This document shows positions 1-9,220 of a stretch of DNA of 64,000 bases, piece after piece. Location of the stretch: the NCBI GenBank assembly GCA_022601445.1, contig JAJACP010000002.1, forward strand, positions 122,707 to 186,706, read 5' to 3'. The notes beneath the pieces are model-generated. The model was given only the letters and a program-made list of their open reading frames with translations. It had not been told where the DNA came from and did not search any database. The first letter of the stretch is position 1. Each line of letters begins with the position of its first letter. Source of the stretch: Chlamydiales bacterium (GTDB lineage: Bacteria; Chlamydiota; Chlamydiia; Chlamydiales; JAAKFR01). The position numbers were made by a program, and so were the translations under genes.

Positions 1-162
1 CATCTGCACCTGTGGGACCTGTGGGCCCAACTAGTCCCTGGGCTCCTGTTGGGCCAGTAGGACCTGTGGGTCCAGTAGCTCCATCTGCACCTGTGGGACC
101 TGTGGGCCCAACTAGTCCCTGGGCTCCTGTTGGGCCAGTAGGACCTGTGGGTCCAGTAGTTC
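1..162. repeat. 81-bp tandem repeat in the collagen-like gene
   Basis: Bases 1-81 and 82-162 are nearly identical, differing by one base near the end of the unit (gctc versus gttc). 81 bp equals 27 residues, or nine Gly-X-Y triplets, so copy-number change keeps the collagen register. A second, less exact unit of 48 bp (starting near 165 and 213) follows. Confidence 0.9.
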
Positions 163-385
163 CTGTACCCGAACCAGCAGGTCCTGTCGGACCGGTAGGA
201 CCTGTTGTCCCCGTACCTGAACCTGCAGGGCCGGTGGGACCCGTTGGACCAGGGGGGCCTGGACGCGGAGGATCGCAACTGCCCACCTTAGGAAAGTCAA
301 CATCCGCAAGGGGATCCGCAGAAAGAGAGTGCATCCCTCCCAAAGGAACAAACAACAGGGAAATGAGACAAAAAAAACGCAACAT
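1..385 (-). CDS. Secreted collagen-like protein (5' part, continues beyond window)
   Basis: Reading the minus strand from the ATG at 383-385 gives a short basic start (MLRFF), a hydrophobic stretch ([12 protein letters not shown]) and a likely signal-peptidase site near HSLSA, then a linker ([13 protein letters not shown]) and a long Gly-X-Y tract rich in GPT, GPA, GAD and GAQ triplets. The reading frame stays open to base 1, so the C-terminus lies outside the window. Bacterial collagen-like proteins form triple helices and are usually surface or secreted proteins; that role is inferred here. A GSGTGTTG segment breaks the triplet register by one residue and recurs. The plus strand is also open here and reads GPVGPV, but it has no signal peptide and no perfect triplets, so the minus frame is preferred. 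No clear Shine-Dalgarno is seen. Confidence 0.8.
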   Translation of the reverse strand, partial: MLRFFCLISLLFVPLGGMHSLSADPLADVDFPKVGSCDPPRPGPPGPTGPTGPAGSGTGTTGPTGPTGPAGSGTGTTGPTGPTGPTGAQGLVGPTGPTGADGATGPTGPTGPTGAQGLVGPTGPTGAD

Positions 386-474
386 CGCGCGACTTTTAGT
401 ATTACGAACCCAAAAAAGTACTTTGTTAAGAAATATTTAAGCAACCGAAATCAGGAAAAAAGCCAAAATAGACT

Positions 475-497
475 GTGTTGAAAACGCTAGTCAACAC
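475..497 (-). terminator. Possible terminator of the SulP gene
   Basis: A 7-bp inverted repeat (GTGTTGA at 475-481 and TCAACAC at 491-497) lies at the 3' end of the SulP gene, touching its stop codon. On the minus strand it is followed by a moderately T-rich stretch that is not a clean run, so this is a weak call. Confidence 0.35.
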
Positions 498-2269
498 TAA
501 GTGTGAAACTTAGCTAAAGCATAAGCGTTGCGTGTGGGTTCGCTCGGGAGTTGCTTGTTTGCTGGAAAGCAGTTTTCCTCCCCAAACTCGTGGATCAATC
601 CGGCCTCCTCAAGCACTTTCCATACTTCCGGAGCGACGCCACTGAGCATTAATCTCCTGTGCGTGCCATTTAAGTACTTAAAGACCTGCCTGAGAGCCAA
701 GCAGATAGAGGCATCTATGTAGCGCGTGTTTAAAAGCTGGATGATCACCACTTTAATCGCCTCATCTTCGGCAATGTTACGCAGCTTTGTCTGCACAACA
801 TCAGCCGCTCCAAAAAAGAGCTCCCCTTCTGCTTGTAAAATACAAATACGTGGATCAGGACGCTCTTCTTCCCACTCGACCCGTCTTAACTTGCCGACGT
901 TGTTAAAAGCGTACTCGATCAGGTCGGGAGCAGCAGCGCGCTTTAAGTAGAGCACGATGGAGAGTGCAATGCCAATATAGAGCGCGACATCTAGCGTGAA
1001 AACCATTGTTGAAAAAAGGGTGATCACGACGATAAAGGCATCTCCTCTGGTTGCCTTCAAACAAATGAAAAAGTGTTTGAAATTCACCATTGTGTAGGCC
1101 GTGAAGATCATCAGAGCACTTAAAGCAGCAATCGGAATGCGATTCACCAAAAAACCCAAAGAAACCACAAATAGAAAAACAAATCCCCCGCTCAAGATGG
1201 CGGCAAACCGAGTTTGAGCCCCTGCTGTCTTGTTAAGAGCGCTTCTAGAAAAACTCCCTGAGCTGGGCATAGCTCCAAAAAAGGCAGAGAGAAAGTTGCT
1301 CATTCCTAGCCCGTAAATCTCTTGATTATCATTGTACAAAGGCTCTTTTGAACGCGTGTAGCCGCGTCCAATTGCCGTGGCTTCCAAAATAGTTAAAAGC
1401 GTCACTGCAAGCGCCAAAGGGATCATCTTGATCACAATACGAAAATCAAAGGAAGGGGGCTTAAACTTGGGAAAATCTGTGAAAACGGGACCGATATCTT
1501 GCAGCAGGCTCACGCGCTCCACAGGCTCTCCTTCCATGACATCAAAAGCGCCTTGTGCCTCTTCAGGCGCCAAATTAAAAAGGGCGACAAGTCCACCAGC
1601 AACAATGAATACGATCGCGGCGCCTGGAATCTTTTGGGAGGTTCGATAGAGGACAATCAGCAGCGCTAAACAACCCACCGCGAGCAGTGTTGTCGGAATA
1701 TGCAGATGATTAATCTGGGAAATCAAGTACGATCCGTGTTGATAGATCGGATGATAGCCGTCAAGTTCACGCACGCCGAAAAAAGGAAAAAGCTGCGTCA
1801 CCACGATGGCCACCGCACCTCCAGCTACATACCCCACAACAACCGAACGACTCGTGAACTGCGTTAACCTGCCAAGTCTTAGCAAACCGGCGAAAATTTG
1901 AAAAACACCAACTAAGAGCACAATTTGCAAAATAATACTCAGTGCAATTAGGTCGCGCTCCGTACCTGTGGCATCTCTGAAGTGGGTGTGAAGAATCTCT
2001 GAGGCTCCAGACTGAATCAAAATGGCCACCATATTGGTGGTTCCAGAGACCAAAAAACGAGACTGGCCAAAGGCTGCAGTAAAAATAGTGCCAAAAATCA
2101 CCGACCAGATCCCTGCCGAGGTAGGAAGATCGGCTAAAAAAGCGTAGGCCATCGCTTGAGGCAGAGCCATTAAAGCAACAGATAGAGCAGCAAGGAGATC
2201 CCCTCTTAGAAACGGTAGCTGATATTTTTTTAAATCTGCCCAAAAGGGAAGGGGGTTGAGGTCGTGCAT
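497..2269 (-). CDS. SulP-family anion transporter with STAS domain
   Basis: A 590-residue inner-membrane protein. The N-terminal region (FLRGDLLAALSVALMALPQA) is the SulP signature for the first membrane span, followed by about a dozen hydrophobic segments to about residue 420. Residues from about 450 to 560 form a STAS domain, with the typical ILQAEGELFFGAAD strand and a VIIQLLNTRYIDAS strand. SulP proteins carry sulfate, bicarbonate or dicarboxylates; the substrate cannot be read from sequence. The start ATG at 2267-2269 gives MHDLNPLPFW, normal for the family. It is divergent from der with 64 bases between them. Confidence 0.9.
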   Translation of the reverse strand: MHDLNPLPFWADLKKYQLPFLRGDLLAALSVALMALPQAMAYAFLADLPTSAGIWSVIFGTIFTAAFGQSRFLVSGTTNMVAILIQSGASEILHTHFRDATGTERDLIALSIILQIVLLVGVFQIFAGLLRLGRLTQFTSRSVVVGYVAGGAVAIVVTQLFPFFGVRELDGYHPIYQHGSYLISQINHLHIPTTLLAVGCLALLIVLYRTSQKIPGAAIVFIVAGGLVALFNLAPEEAQGAFDVMEGEPVERVSLLQDIGPVFTDFPKFKPPSFDFRIVIKMIPLALAVTLLTILEATAIGRGYTRSKEPLYNDNQEIYGLGMSNFLSAFFGAMPSSGSFSRSALNKTAGAQTRFAAILSGGFVFLFVVSLGFLVNRIPIAALSALMIFTAYTMVNFKHFFICLKATRGDAFIVVITLFSTMVFTLDVALYIGIALSIVLYLKRAAAPDLIEYAFNNVGKLRRVEWEEERPDPRICILQAEGELFFGAADVVQTKLRNIAEDEAIKVVIIQLLNTRYIDASICLALRQVFKYLNGTHRRLMLSGVAPEVWKVLEEAGLIHEFGEENCFPANKQLPSEPTRNAYALAKFHT

Positions 2270-2318
2270 GACCCCATATCATCAAAAACTTTGAATAGTT
2301 TCAATTACCCTTTTCCTT

Positions 2319-2324
2319 TATAAT
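2319..2324 (+). promoter_or_regulatory. Putative -10 box of der
   Basis: A perfect TATAAT lies 9 bases before the der ATG, implying a very short leader. The nearest -35-like hexamers (TTGAAT at 2291-2296 and TTCAAT at 2300-2305) are badly spaced, so only the -10 is offered. Confidence 0.35.
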
Positions 2325-2333
2325 CTTTCTACT

Positions 2334-3650
2334 ATGTATAAGCTCGCAATTGTCGGAAGACCAAATGTAGGGAAATCAGCCCTTTTTAATCGCATCTGCA
2401 GTAAAAGAATTGCCATTGTGGATGAGGCGGAAGGGATCACGCGTGATCGCCTCTACGCTGAGGCCGACGCTTTTGGCACTCCCTTTGAAGTGATCGATAC
2501 CGGTGGAATTGATCCTCAATCGGCTGATCAGTTTCGTGAGGAAATTCGGCAGCAAGCCGAAATTGCCATCTCAGAAGCTGACACGTTGGTGATGGTGGTC
2601 GATGGTCGAGCAGGCTTGACGGCTCTTGATGAAGAGCTTGCCCATCTTCTTCTTAAAACAGGGAAGCCTCTTACACTTGCGATCAATAAGATTGACGACC
2701 AGAAGCATGAAGAGTGTGTGCATGCCTTTTACTCTCTTGGCATCTCACACATGATCGCCATCTCTGCAGCGCAGGGGTATCAAATTGCTGAGCTGCTCGA
2801 AATCGCGTGGGAAGGCTTTACCAAGCGAGAAGAGGAGAAAGCAGATCAAGGAATCGGTTTGGCTGTTGTCGGCCGGGCGAATACAGGAAAATCGACTCTA
2901 GTCAATGCCCTGCTCGATGAGCCCAGATGCGTTGTGAGTGCGATTGCCGGCACAACGCGCGACAGCGTCGACATCCCGATTCAGGTGGGAGAGACTCTTT
3001 ACACTTTGATTGACACAGCTGGAATCCGTCGCAAAAAAGCAGAGCATGAGGTCGTCGACAAATTTGCTGCGCTGCGCACAGAAAGAGCGATTACCCGCTC
3101 GAATGTCTGTCTTCTTCTTTTTGATGTGCAAGAGGGGATCACCACCCAAGAGAAGCGGATCGTCTCTCAGATCGAAAAAGAGGGAAAAAGCTGTATTGTA
3201 TTGATGAATAAGTGGGATCTGGTGACCGGATACCGGATGGAGCACGCCCTTCAGGCGCTCTATCAAGAGTGTCCGTTTTTGACGCATTGTCCAGTACTTT
3301 TTATTTCAGCAAAAGAGAAGCGAAACCTCGATAAGATTTTCCAGACAGTTGAGGAGGTTTATGCGGCTTCTAAAACGCGGATTTCTACACACCAGCTCAA
3401 CACATTTGTGGAAAGAGCCATGCAGCTCAATCATCCACCTATGCTTACTGGAAAAAGACTACGGGTCTACTACATGACCCAAGTCGATGTGCAGCCACCT
3501 CGCTTTGTTCTTTTTGTGAATAATCCTTCTTTGATGCCCGAAACATATAAGCGGTATCTTGTAAATCAGTTTAGGAAAAAGTATACTTTTTCGGGAACTC
3601 CCCTGCAGCTCCATCTACGCGGGAAAAAAGGCGCCGCTAGAGCGGATTAA
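2334..3650 (+). CDS. der: Ribosome-assembly GTPase Der (EngA)
   Basis: A 438-residue protein with two GTPase domains in tandem, the hallmark of Der. The first P-loop is GRPNVGKS near residue 8, with DTGG as switch II and NKID as G4. The second P-loop is GRANTGKS near residue 180, with DTAG and NKWD. The C-terminal part (about 350-438) is the KH-like domain. Der acts in maturation of the 50S subunit. Length is normal for the family. In C. trachomatis the equivalent is CT703 close to secA; here it has been separated from secA by about 12 kb. Confidence 0.97.
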   Translation: MYKLAIVGRPNVGKSALFNRICSKRIAIVDEAEGITRDRLYAEADAFGTPFEVIDTGGIDPQSADQFREEIRQQAEIAISEADTLVMVVDGRAGLTALDEELAHLLLKTGKPLTLAINKIDDQKHEECVHAFYSLGISHMIAISAAQGYQIAELLEIAWEGFTKREEEKADQGIGLAVVGRANTGKSTLVNALLDEPRCVVSAIAGTTRDSVDIPIQVGETLYTLIDTAGIRRKKAEHEVVDKFAALRTERAITRSNVCLLLFDVQEGITTQEKRIVSQIEKEGKSCIVLMNKWDLVTGYRMEHALQALYQECPFLTHCPVLFISAKEKRNLDKIFQTVEEVYAASKTRISTHQLNTFVERAMQLNHPPMLTGKRLRVYYMTQVDVQPPRFVLFVNNPSLMPETYKRYLVNQFRKKYTFSGTPLQLHLRGKKGAARAD

Positions 3651-3663
3651 CCTGAAATTCGGG

Positions 3664-3960
3664 TTAAATAGCTTCTTGGACTAGTGGGACTTCCTCTACA
3701 TACTGCAATGCCTCCCACAGGTCATGATTCATTTGTAAATTAAGCCAGAACTGGGGAGAAGTTCCCAAAGCCTGGGCAAAATAGAGCGCCGTTTCCACCG
3801 TAACTCCGCGTTTTCCATGAATAATTTCACTTAATTTAGCATTTGTCCAAGATCCTCCTAAATGGCGGACAAACTGGGCTTGACTAATGCCCATGGGCTT
3901 TAAGAAGTGATCTAGTAAGATCTTCCCAGGATGAGTAGGCTGTCGTTTTTTAGGAACCAT
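3664..3960 (-). CDS. higA: HigA-type antitoxin (XRE helix-turn-helix)
   Basis: A 98-residue protein of the VapI/HigA antitoxin class. It begins with the characteristic THPGKILLDHFLKPMGIS stretch, then a helix-turn-helix (QAQFVRHLGGSWTNAKLSEI) and the family motif LGTSPQFWLNLQ. It follows the toxin gene by 11 bases and so belongs to the toxin-first HigBA class. It should neutralise the upstream toxin and repress the pair by binding the operator before the toxin gene. Confidence 0.92.
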   Translation of the reverse strand: MVPKKRQPTHPGKILLDHFLKPMGISQAQFVRHLGGSWTNAKLSEIIHGKRGVTVETALYFAQALGTSPQFWLNLQMNHDLWEALQYVEEVPLVQEAI

Positions 3961-3971
3961 AATTATCTCCT

Positions 3972-4262
3972 TTAGTGGTAATCAATGATTTCAACTTCTT
4001 GAGAGTGGCCATCGCGCCACAAAAAAACGATGCGCCATTGATTGTTGATCCGAATACTATGTTTACTCTTTAGATCTCCTTTGAGCTTTTCTAAGCGATT
4101 TCCTGGTGGAACTCTTAGATCATTCAGTTCTTGAGCAGCGTCTAAAATATCAAGTTTTTCACGTGCAAGTGTATGCAAATGGCGTGGCAACTGACGAGCA
4201 GCTTTAGAATTTATACCATCGTAGAGGTCTTCAGCGCACTTGTTGCCAAAACTCTTAATCAC
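3972..4262 (-). CDS. higB: HigB-type toxin (RelE superfamily mRNA interferase)
   Basis: A 96-residue protein matching the HigB 'killer' family from end to end: MIKSFGNKCAEDLYDG at the start, LEKLKGDLKSKHSIRIN in the middle and WRIVFLWRDG followed by EIIDYH at the end. RelE-type toxins cut mRNA on the ribosome. Length is that of an intact toxin. It precedes the antitoxin gene, and the pair sits between der and the helicase gene in the same orientation as the helicase. Confidence 0.92.
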   Translation of the reverse strand: MIKSFGNKCAEDLYDGINSKAARQLPRHLHTLAREKLDILDAAQELNDLRVPPGNRLEKLKGDLKSKHSIRINNQWRIVFLWRDGHSQEVEIIDYH

Positions 4263-4273
4263 TTATTCCTATT

Positions 4274-4290
4274 TTATCGTAAATCGATAA
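4274..4290. promoter_or_regulatory. Palindromic operator of the higBA pair
   Basis: TTATCG and CGATAA flank a 5-base centre, 11 bases before the higB ATG. On the minus strand a -10-like GATAAAAT overlaps it. Position and symmetry fit a site where the antitoxin represses its own operon; this is inference. Confidence 0.5.
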
Positions 4291-4316
4291 ATTTTGCAAG
4301 TTTTTCAGCTCAGCCC

Positions 4317-7300
4317 TTAATCCGAGGGCTCTTGGTAGCTGAGTAGGTCGATAAGCTCTGAACGAGAAAACTTCTTGAGCACAGCCTGATCATCAGATGC
4401 AACAACGTCTTCCATCAACTGCCCCTTTTTGGTGATCATGGCATCGATCTTTTCCTCAATCGTCCCCTTGGTAATCAGCTTGTAAACTTGCACTCCCCAC
4501 TTCTGCCCAATCCGGTGAACACGGTCGATGGCCTGATTTTCGCGCGCGGCATTCCACCACCTGTCATACATGACCACCACACTGGCCGCCGTTAAATCAA
4601 TTCCTAAACCCGCCGCCTGAAGAGATCCGATAAAAACCACACACTCGGGATCTTCCTGAAAGCGTTTTAACTCTTCACGTCGATTAACCGTATCTCCTCG
4701 AATATGCGCATACCCCCACCCCTGCTCCTGCAAGTAATTTTCCATAATATCGAGCATGTGAAGATACTGGGAGAAGACAACCACTTTCTGCTGACTTTCG
4801 CGCGCCTCTTCCAGAAGCTCGACAAAAAGATCCCACTTGCTGGAACTATACTTTTTGTAGTTGCCAGGATCTTTCTCAACAAGAGCAGGATGGTTGCAAA
4901 TCTGCTTGAGACGGGAGAGAAGGGCAAAAACGTGCATATAGTTGACCGAGGTCTCTCGGTCACGTAATTGAGCAATCAATTCATCTCGATTCTGAGAGAG
5001 CATCTCTTTATAAAGCGTCAATTGATCAGAAGAGAGGTCACAATACGACTTATCTTCGCTCTTTTCAGGAAGCTCTTGGAGCACCTCGACCTTCTTCCTG
5101 CGCAAAACAAAAGGACGAATGAATTGAGAAAGGCGATTTCTTTGCTCAACATCAAAATCTCTCTCAATCGGATTGATAAACATCTCGCGAAAACGAGCTT
5201 CTGAGGGCATATATCCTGGCAAAACAATATCAAAAAGGGCCTTCAATTCACGTAAATTATTCTCAATGGGAGTTCCTGTTAATCCGAGACGCATGCGTGC
5301 ATTGACATGGGTGAGAGCGGTGTGCACACGACTTGATGGATTTTTTGCGACTTGAATTTCATCAAAAACCGCGACCTCGAAGGGGATTTTTTCAATCGAC
5401 TTCTTTTCCATACGGAGAATGCCATAGGTCGTGAGAATCAGCCCCTCTTTGGGAAGGCGTTTCAAAGAGCGGTTTAATCCATGAAATGTGTGGACTTTCA
5501 TTTTAGGCAAGAAGGTCGCCAGCTTATCTTGCCAGTGATAGATCACAGAAGTAGGACAAACCACTAAAAAGCGTTTATGCGCACTCTCCTTTTGGTTCAG
5601 TGTCGCCGCTATGAGCGCCATCGCTTGGTGCGTTTTTCCCAAACCCATATCATCGCACAAAAGAGCTGAGAGCCCATTTTTGTACAAAAACCAGAGCCAC
5701 TGTAGACCCGTTTGCTGATAGAGACGCAACTCACTCTCTAACCCTTTGGTACTAGGCGCTTCATGGGAGGTAAATGAACGGAGCTCATTTAGCAAATTGC
5801 ATGTAATTTGAGCCATAGGAACATCTTCAGAAGGAGCCCGTAAAGCAAGCAACGCATCCAAGCGCATAAATTCTAAAGTGGTCAGCTGCACGGTTTGTAA
5901 ATCAGAGTCAACCGGATGGGTAAGTTGAGGAATCCAACTAAAATTGGAGTCGTGTAGATCGATCAGTCCTCCATCGGTAAAAACAAAGCGCTGTTTTTTT
6001 TCATATGCCTTAGAGATCTGTGAAAGCGGGATCTGGCCATGCTCAGTATGAAAGGTGAACTGAGCCTTTAAGCCTCCCCCTGCTGTACGAACTAAGTAAT
6101 GCAGCTCAAGATCACATTTCAGAGGGACTTTCAACCGTTTATCCCACTCTAGGATAGATTTTTTTAGCCTAGGAAACTCCTCTGTTAAAAAACGAGTTAA
6201 GTGATGAGAACCAACGATTTTCTCAGCTTGATACCCTTCCGGAAGGCGCATCTGAACCGGAAGTTCACAAAATCCCTCACCATCTATAAACACAAAATCA
6301 CCAAAAAACTTCAGTCCCTTCTCTCCTTTGTAAATCGGCTTGATTCGAATCGATGTCTCAGAGACCACATTGACTGCCAGTCCCCTAGCTGTGAGTGGTA
6401 ACCGCGTTGTAAAAAAGTTAGGAATATTTTCGATCTCTTCTTGATTTTTTCTGATAAAGCGCGCCACCTCCTCAGCTAATACCTCAATACCAGGGCGGAC
6501 AACGAGTCCAAGCCGTGCATGTTTCTTAGAAAAAAAACCCTGTTTGGCGTAGTAAATCCAGTCACCAAAATCGTGCGAATCGACCGATTCTGGGTGTTTT
6601 TTCGTATGAAAACGGAGCACTCCCTCATCTGTGACGGTATACGTGAGATGAGATTCAATACTCGCAAGGTGGGTTTGGAACCCTTCCTGGCCATTTAACC
6701 AAATACGATGATGATTCACAAATTTGGAAACCTCTGGACCGGGTAAAACAGCCTCTTTCTCTTCAAACAAGAGATCAAGAACGGGGAAAAACCCCTTCTG
6801 CGGCAAGTAAGCCCACCCGTCGAAGAGGGCCGCTCTTGCACGTTGAAGATCACCCGGCTCAAAAAGATAAGCTGCAAAATGCCAGCTCCAGTTTCCATCG
6901 AAATGCATGGCATAGGAAAGTTTTTGCGGCTGGTCTGAAACAGAAATAAAGGGTTTTATTTCATTGGCAAACTCTTCTAAACATTCGGGGATACGCTCTT
7001 TTTCCACGAGTGAACAGGAGAGCAAAGAGGCGCTAGTTTTTGTAGAAAACCCAACGCCTGGGTAATAGGTCCAGATTCCGATTTGTTTGCTGGCACGCGT
7101 TTCACTACGGCTGGGTCCTACTTCACCATGCTTGATGTGGAGGCACTCTTCTTTTTCGTCGTAGGTGATCGACTCCACTTTTTCTTCTGAAGACTGGAGG
7201 AATTTAAAGGGGGAGCGCACCGTGGTGAGACTCGGTATCACTTGCTCTAAATCCTTCACACTCAAATTCCAGTCCATTGAAAAGAAAGGAAAGGTCACAT

Positions 7301-7952
7301 GAACTCGCGTAGGAAACCCCTCAGAATCCTCTTCAAACCGAATCTCTGCCTCTTCTTGGTGAGCGAGCATCCACTTAGCAAGGTCAGACCAAAAACAGAG
7401 CGTATAGCGAAGGGTCGGACTCGGCCTGCCCTCCTTCCACCATGAAATCTCTTCTGCAGAAAGGTTAGAAAATTTAATCGAATTTTCAGGAGTTTCGCGG
7501 GGCCGCTCTTCAATCCACCCTTTAAGCAGTTTTTTTCCTATCTCCTCTTTGGCTTGAATCGAAAAGCGCATTTCTCCATCAAATTGATAACGGCCTGCTG
7601 AACTTTTCTTAAACAAGCGCTCGTCATATTGCATATAGTCCGCAGAAAGAGCGGAGAGAACATTCCAAAAAGAGGGCTCAAAACGGGCGTGCAGAGGCTT
7701 TTCATTTCCGTTAAAGATCTTCAGATACGCAATGGCGAGGTGGAGACACCCCCGTTCATCCTCCGAAGAGCATGAACAGAAGGCGTCTTGGATTGCGCTT
7801 TTTTCATCCAATTGAATAAAAGGCCAAAAGCTTTCATGACATCCATCATCATGAACTTCAAGTTGATAGGTTGAACCAGAAAAGGTCACATCCCTAACAC
7901 ACCCTTTTGCAAGGGCCCCTTCAGCATCCATTCTATAGGGCTCGATCTCCAT
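4317..7952 (-). CDS. SNF2/SWI2-family helicase-like ATPase with SWIM zinc finger
   Basis: About 1211 residues. Near residue 55 is a SWIM zinc motif, C-x-C-x7-C-x-H (CSCSSEDERGCLH), a nucleic-acid or protein binding element. A long poorly conserved middle follows. The C-terminal third is a full SNF2 motor: motif I DDMGLGKT, motif II as DEIQ in place of DEAH, motif III LTGTPIENN, and motifs V-VI in GLGIDLTAAS and QAIDRVHRIGQ. It probably remodels protein-DNA complexes, including RNA polymerase. The start is set at the ATG ending at 7952 because GGGGGG lies just before it; a GTG six codons earlier is possible. The neighbour is brnQ in the same orientation, as in C. trachomatis CT554/CT555. Confidence 0.93.
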   Translation of the reverse strand: MEIEPYRMDAEGALAKGCVRDVTFSGSTYQLEVHDDGCHESFWPFIQLDEKSAIQDAFCSCSSEDERGCLHLAIAYLKIFNGNEKPLHARFEPSFWNVLSALSADYMQYDERLFKKSSAGRYQFDGEMRFSIQAKEEIGKKLLKGWIEERPRETPENSIKFSNLSAEEISWWKEGRPSPTLRYTLCFWSDLAKWMLAHQEEAEIRFEEDSEGFPTRVHVTFPFFSMDWNLSVKDLEQVIPSLTTVRSPFKFLQSSEEKVESITYDEKEECLHIKHGEVGPSRSETRASKQIGIWTYYPGVGFSTKTSASLLSCSLVEKERIPECLEEFANEIKPFISVSDQPQKLSYAMHFDGNWSWHFAAYLFEPGDLQRARAALFDGWAYLPQKGFFPVLDLLFEEKEAVLPGPEVSKFVNHHRIWLNGQEGFQTHLASIESHLTYTVTDEGVLRFHTKKHPESVDSHDFGDWIYYAKQGFFSKKHARLGLVVRPGIEVLAEEVARFIRKNQEEIENIPNFFTTRLPLTARGLAVNVVSETSIRIKPIYKGEKGLKFFGDFVFIDGEGFCELPVQMRLPEGYQAEKIVGSHHLTRFLTEEFPRLKKSILEWDKRLKVPLKCDLELHYLVRTAGGGLKAQFTFHTEHGQIPLSQISKAYEKKQRFVFTDGGLIDLHDSNFSWIPQLTHPVDSDLQTVQLTTLEFMRLDALLALRAPSEDVPMAQITCNLLNELRSFTSHEAPSTKGLESELRLYQQTGLQWLWFLYKNGLSALLCDDMGLGKTHQAMALIAATLNQKESAHKRFLVVCPTSVIYHWQDKLATFLPKMKVHTFHGLNRSLKRLPKEGLILTTYGILRMEKKSIEKIPFEVAVFDEIQVAKNPSSRVHTALTHVNARMRLGLTGTPIENNLRELKALFDIVLPGYMPSEARFREMFINPIERDFDVEQRNRLSQFIRPFVLRRKKVEVLQELPEKSEDKSYCDLSSDQLTLYKEMLSQNRDELIAQLRDRETSVNYMHVFALLSRLKQICNHPALVEKDPGNYKKYSSSKWDLFVELLEEARESQQKVVVFSQYLHMLDIMENYLQEQGWGYAHIRGDTVNRREELKRFQEDPECVVFIGSLQAAGLGIDLTAASVVVMYDRWWNAARENQAIDRVHRIGQKWGVQVYKLITKGTIEEKIDAMITKKGQLMEDVVASDDQAVLKKFSRSELIDLLSYQEPSD

Positions 7953-8008
7953 AACCCCCCATCTTAACACAAAATAAGATTTGAGACCTTAGAAAAACTT
8001 ACCCCATT

Positions 8009-9205
8009 CTACGTAAGAAGCTGGAGAACAAATGTGAGCGTCAATGTTCCGTAGAAGAGACGCTTCACATTTTGAAACCCATAGAGCTTGTGCAGAATAT
8101 TCAAGACCGAAAGTAGAATCAGCGCTGGATAACACACCTTCAAAATCGGTCCCATAAAGGCGCTGATCCCTTCAAAGTGCAGCGTCGACACCAAAAAGGC
8201 CAAAGAAAGGGTGAGCAAGATGGAAACAGAGAAAGGCAATTTCTCCTTAAAAACCGTTTCGTGCAAAAACTCGGCAAAAACGGCTGTCAACGCGATTTCT
8301 GTGGTTAAACAGGCAAAAGAGACCGCAACCGAGGCAATCATTCCTGCATAGGGTCCTAAAATCTGATAGGCCAACGTGCCCAACATTTCGTGATTAGCCG
8401 CATTGCTGAGATCTCGACTATACCCAGCTGCAATATGGGAGAAACAGAGGTAAATAAGAGCCAGCAAAGAGGCCGCGATCAAGCTACCAATACAAGCAAC
8501 TGTAATGAGGCGGCGACTGTTTTGAACAGAAACTTCTTTTATGCTCTGTCCTTTACGTAGACAAAGTAGGACAACGGAGGAGAAGAAAAAGGCTGCCAAC
8601 AAGTCCATCGTGTTGTAGCCCTCTAGGACTCCCATAGAAAACGTTTGCCACCCCGTATAGGAAGAGGCCTCGGCCGAAGGCATCTGAAATAAGCCCTTCA
8701 CCAAGATGAAGCCTAAGGAGAGAAGAAGGACTGGAGTGAGCACATAGCCCAGAAGGGTCAAAATTTTATTTGGTTTAAAAGTAAATAGGAAGATGACGAA
8801 GCAGGAGACCAAACTAAAGGTCGTCAAATTCACCCCTTTAATTTCTTCCAAGCCAAAAGCATTTAGAGTGGAAAACGAGATCGTGATACATCTGGGAATG
8901 CCTGCAAAGGGGCCGATCATGCCTAGAATCATCACGGCCACGATCGATCCTGGCAACCGTCCAATGCGCCGAAAAAAGGCCATGTAGTCTCCATTAAAGA
9001 GGAGCATGGCGAGTAGACCCATGAGTGGGACGAAAACAGCTGTGATAATGAGTCCAGAGACACCAAAAAAACTTTTATTTTGGGTGAGTTGCCCAAGAGC
9101 TAGGGGGAAAACGATATTTCCTGCACCAAAAAACATGGAGAACATGGCCAATCCAGTTGCCCATATGCTCGGTTTTTGATCTGTGGACTCCAGCGTGGTT
9201 TCCAT
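8009..9205 (-). CDS. brnQ: Branched-chain amino acid transporter BrnQ
   Basis: A polytopic membrane protein of about 398 residues in the LIVCS family. The diagnostic start is present (MFSMFFGAGNIVFPLALG), followed by roughly twelve hydrophobic segments. It would import leucine, isoleucine and valine with Na+ or H+, useful to a parasite lacking their synthesis. The start is placed at the ATG at 9203-9205 because AAGGA lies 7 bases before it; an upstream ATG at 9218-9220 has no ribosome-binding site. It is upstream of the helicase gene with a 56-base gap. Confidence 0.93.
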   Translation of the reverse strand: METTLESTDQKPSIWATGLAMFSMFFGAGNIVFPLALGQLTQNKSFFGVSGLIITAVFVPLMGLLAMLLFNGDYMAFFRRIGRLPGSIVAVMILGMIGPFAGIPRCITISFSTLNAFGLEEIKGVNLTTFSLVSCFVIFLFTFKPNKILTLLGYVLTPVLLLSLGFILVKGLFQMPSAEASSYTGWQTFSMGVLEGYNTMDLLAAFFFSSVVLLCLRKGQSIKEVSVQNSRRLITVACIGSLIAASLLALIYLCFSHIAAGYSRDLSNAANHEMLGTLAYQILGPYAGMIASVAVSFACLTTEIALTAVFAEFLHETVFKEKLPFSVSILLTLSLAFLVSTLHFEGISAFMGPILKVCYPALILLSVLNILHKLYGFQNVKRLFYGTLTLTFVLQLLT

Positions 9206-9220
9206 CTTTCTATCCTTCAT

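Noticed and set aside
12-440. Plus-strand open frame rich in Gly-Pro-Val
   Set aside because: It is the complement of the collagen-like gene. It has imperfect triplets, no signal peptide, and its tail is an unlikely sequence, whereas the minus frame has a signal peptide and perfect Gly-X-Y triplets.
3647-3667. TTAACC/GGTTAA inverted repeat at the der-higA junction
   Set aside because: It could be a bidirectional terminator, but the stem is only six AT-rich pairs and no T-run follows on either strand.
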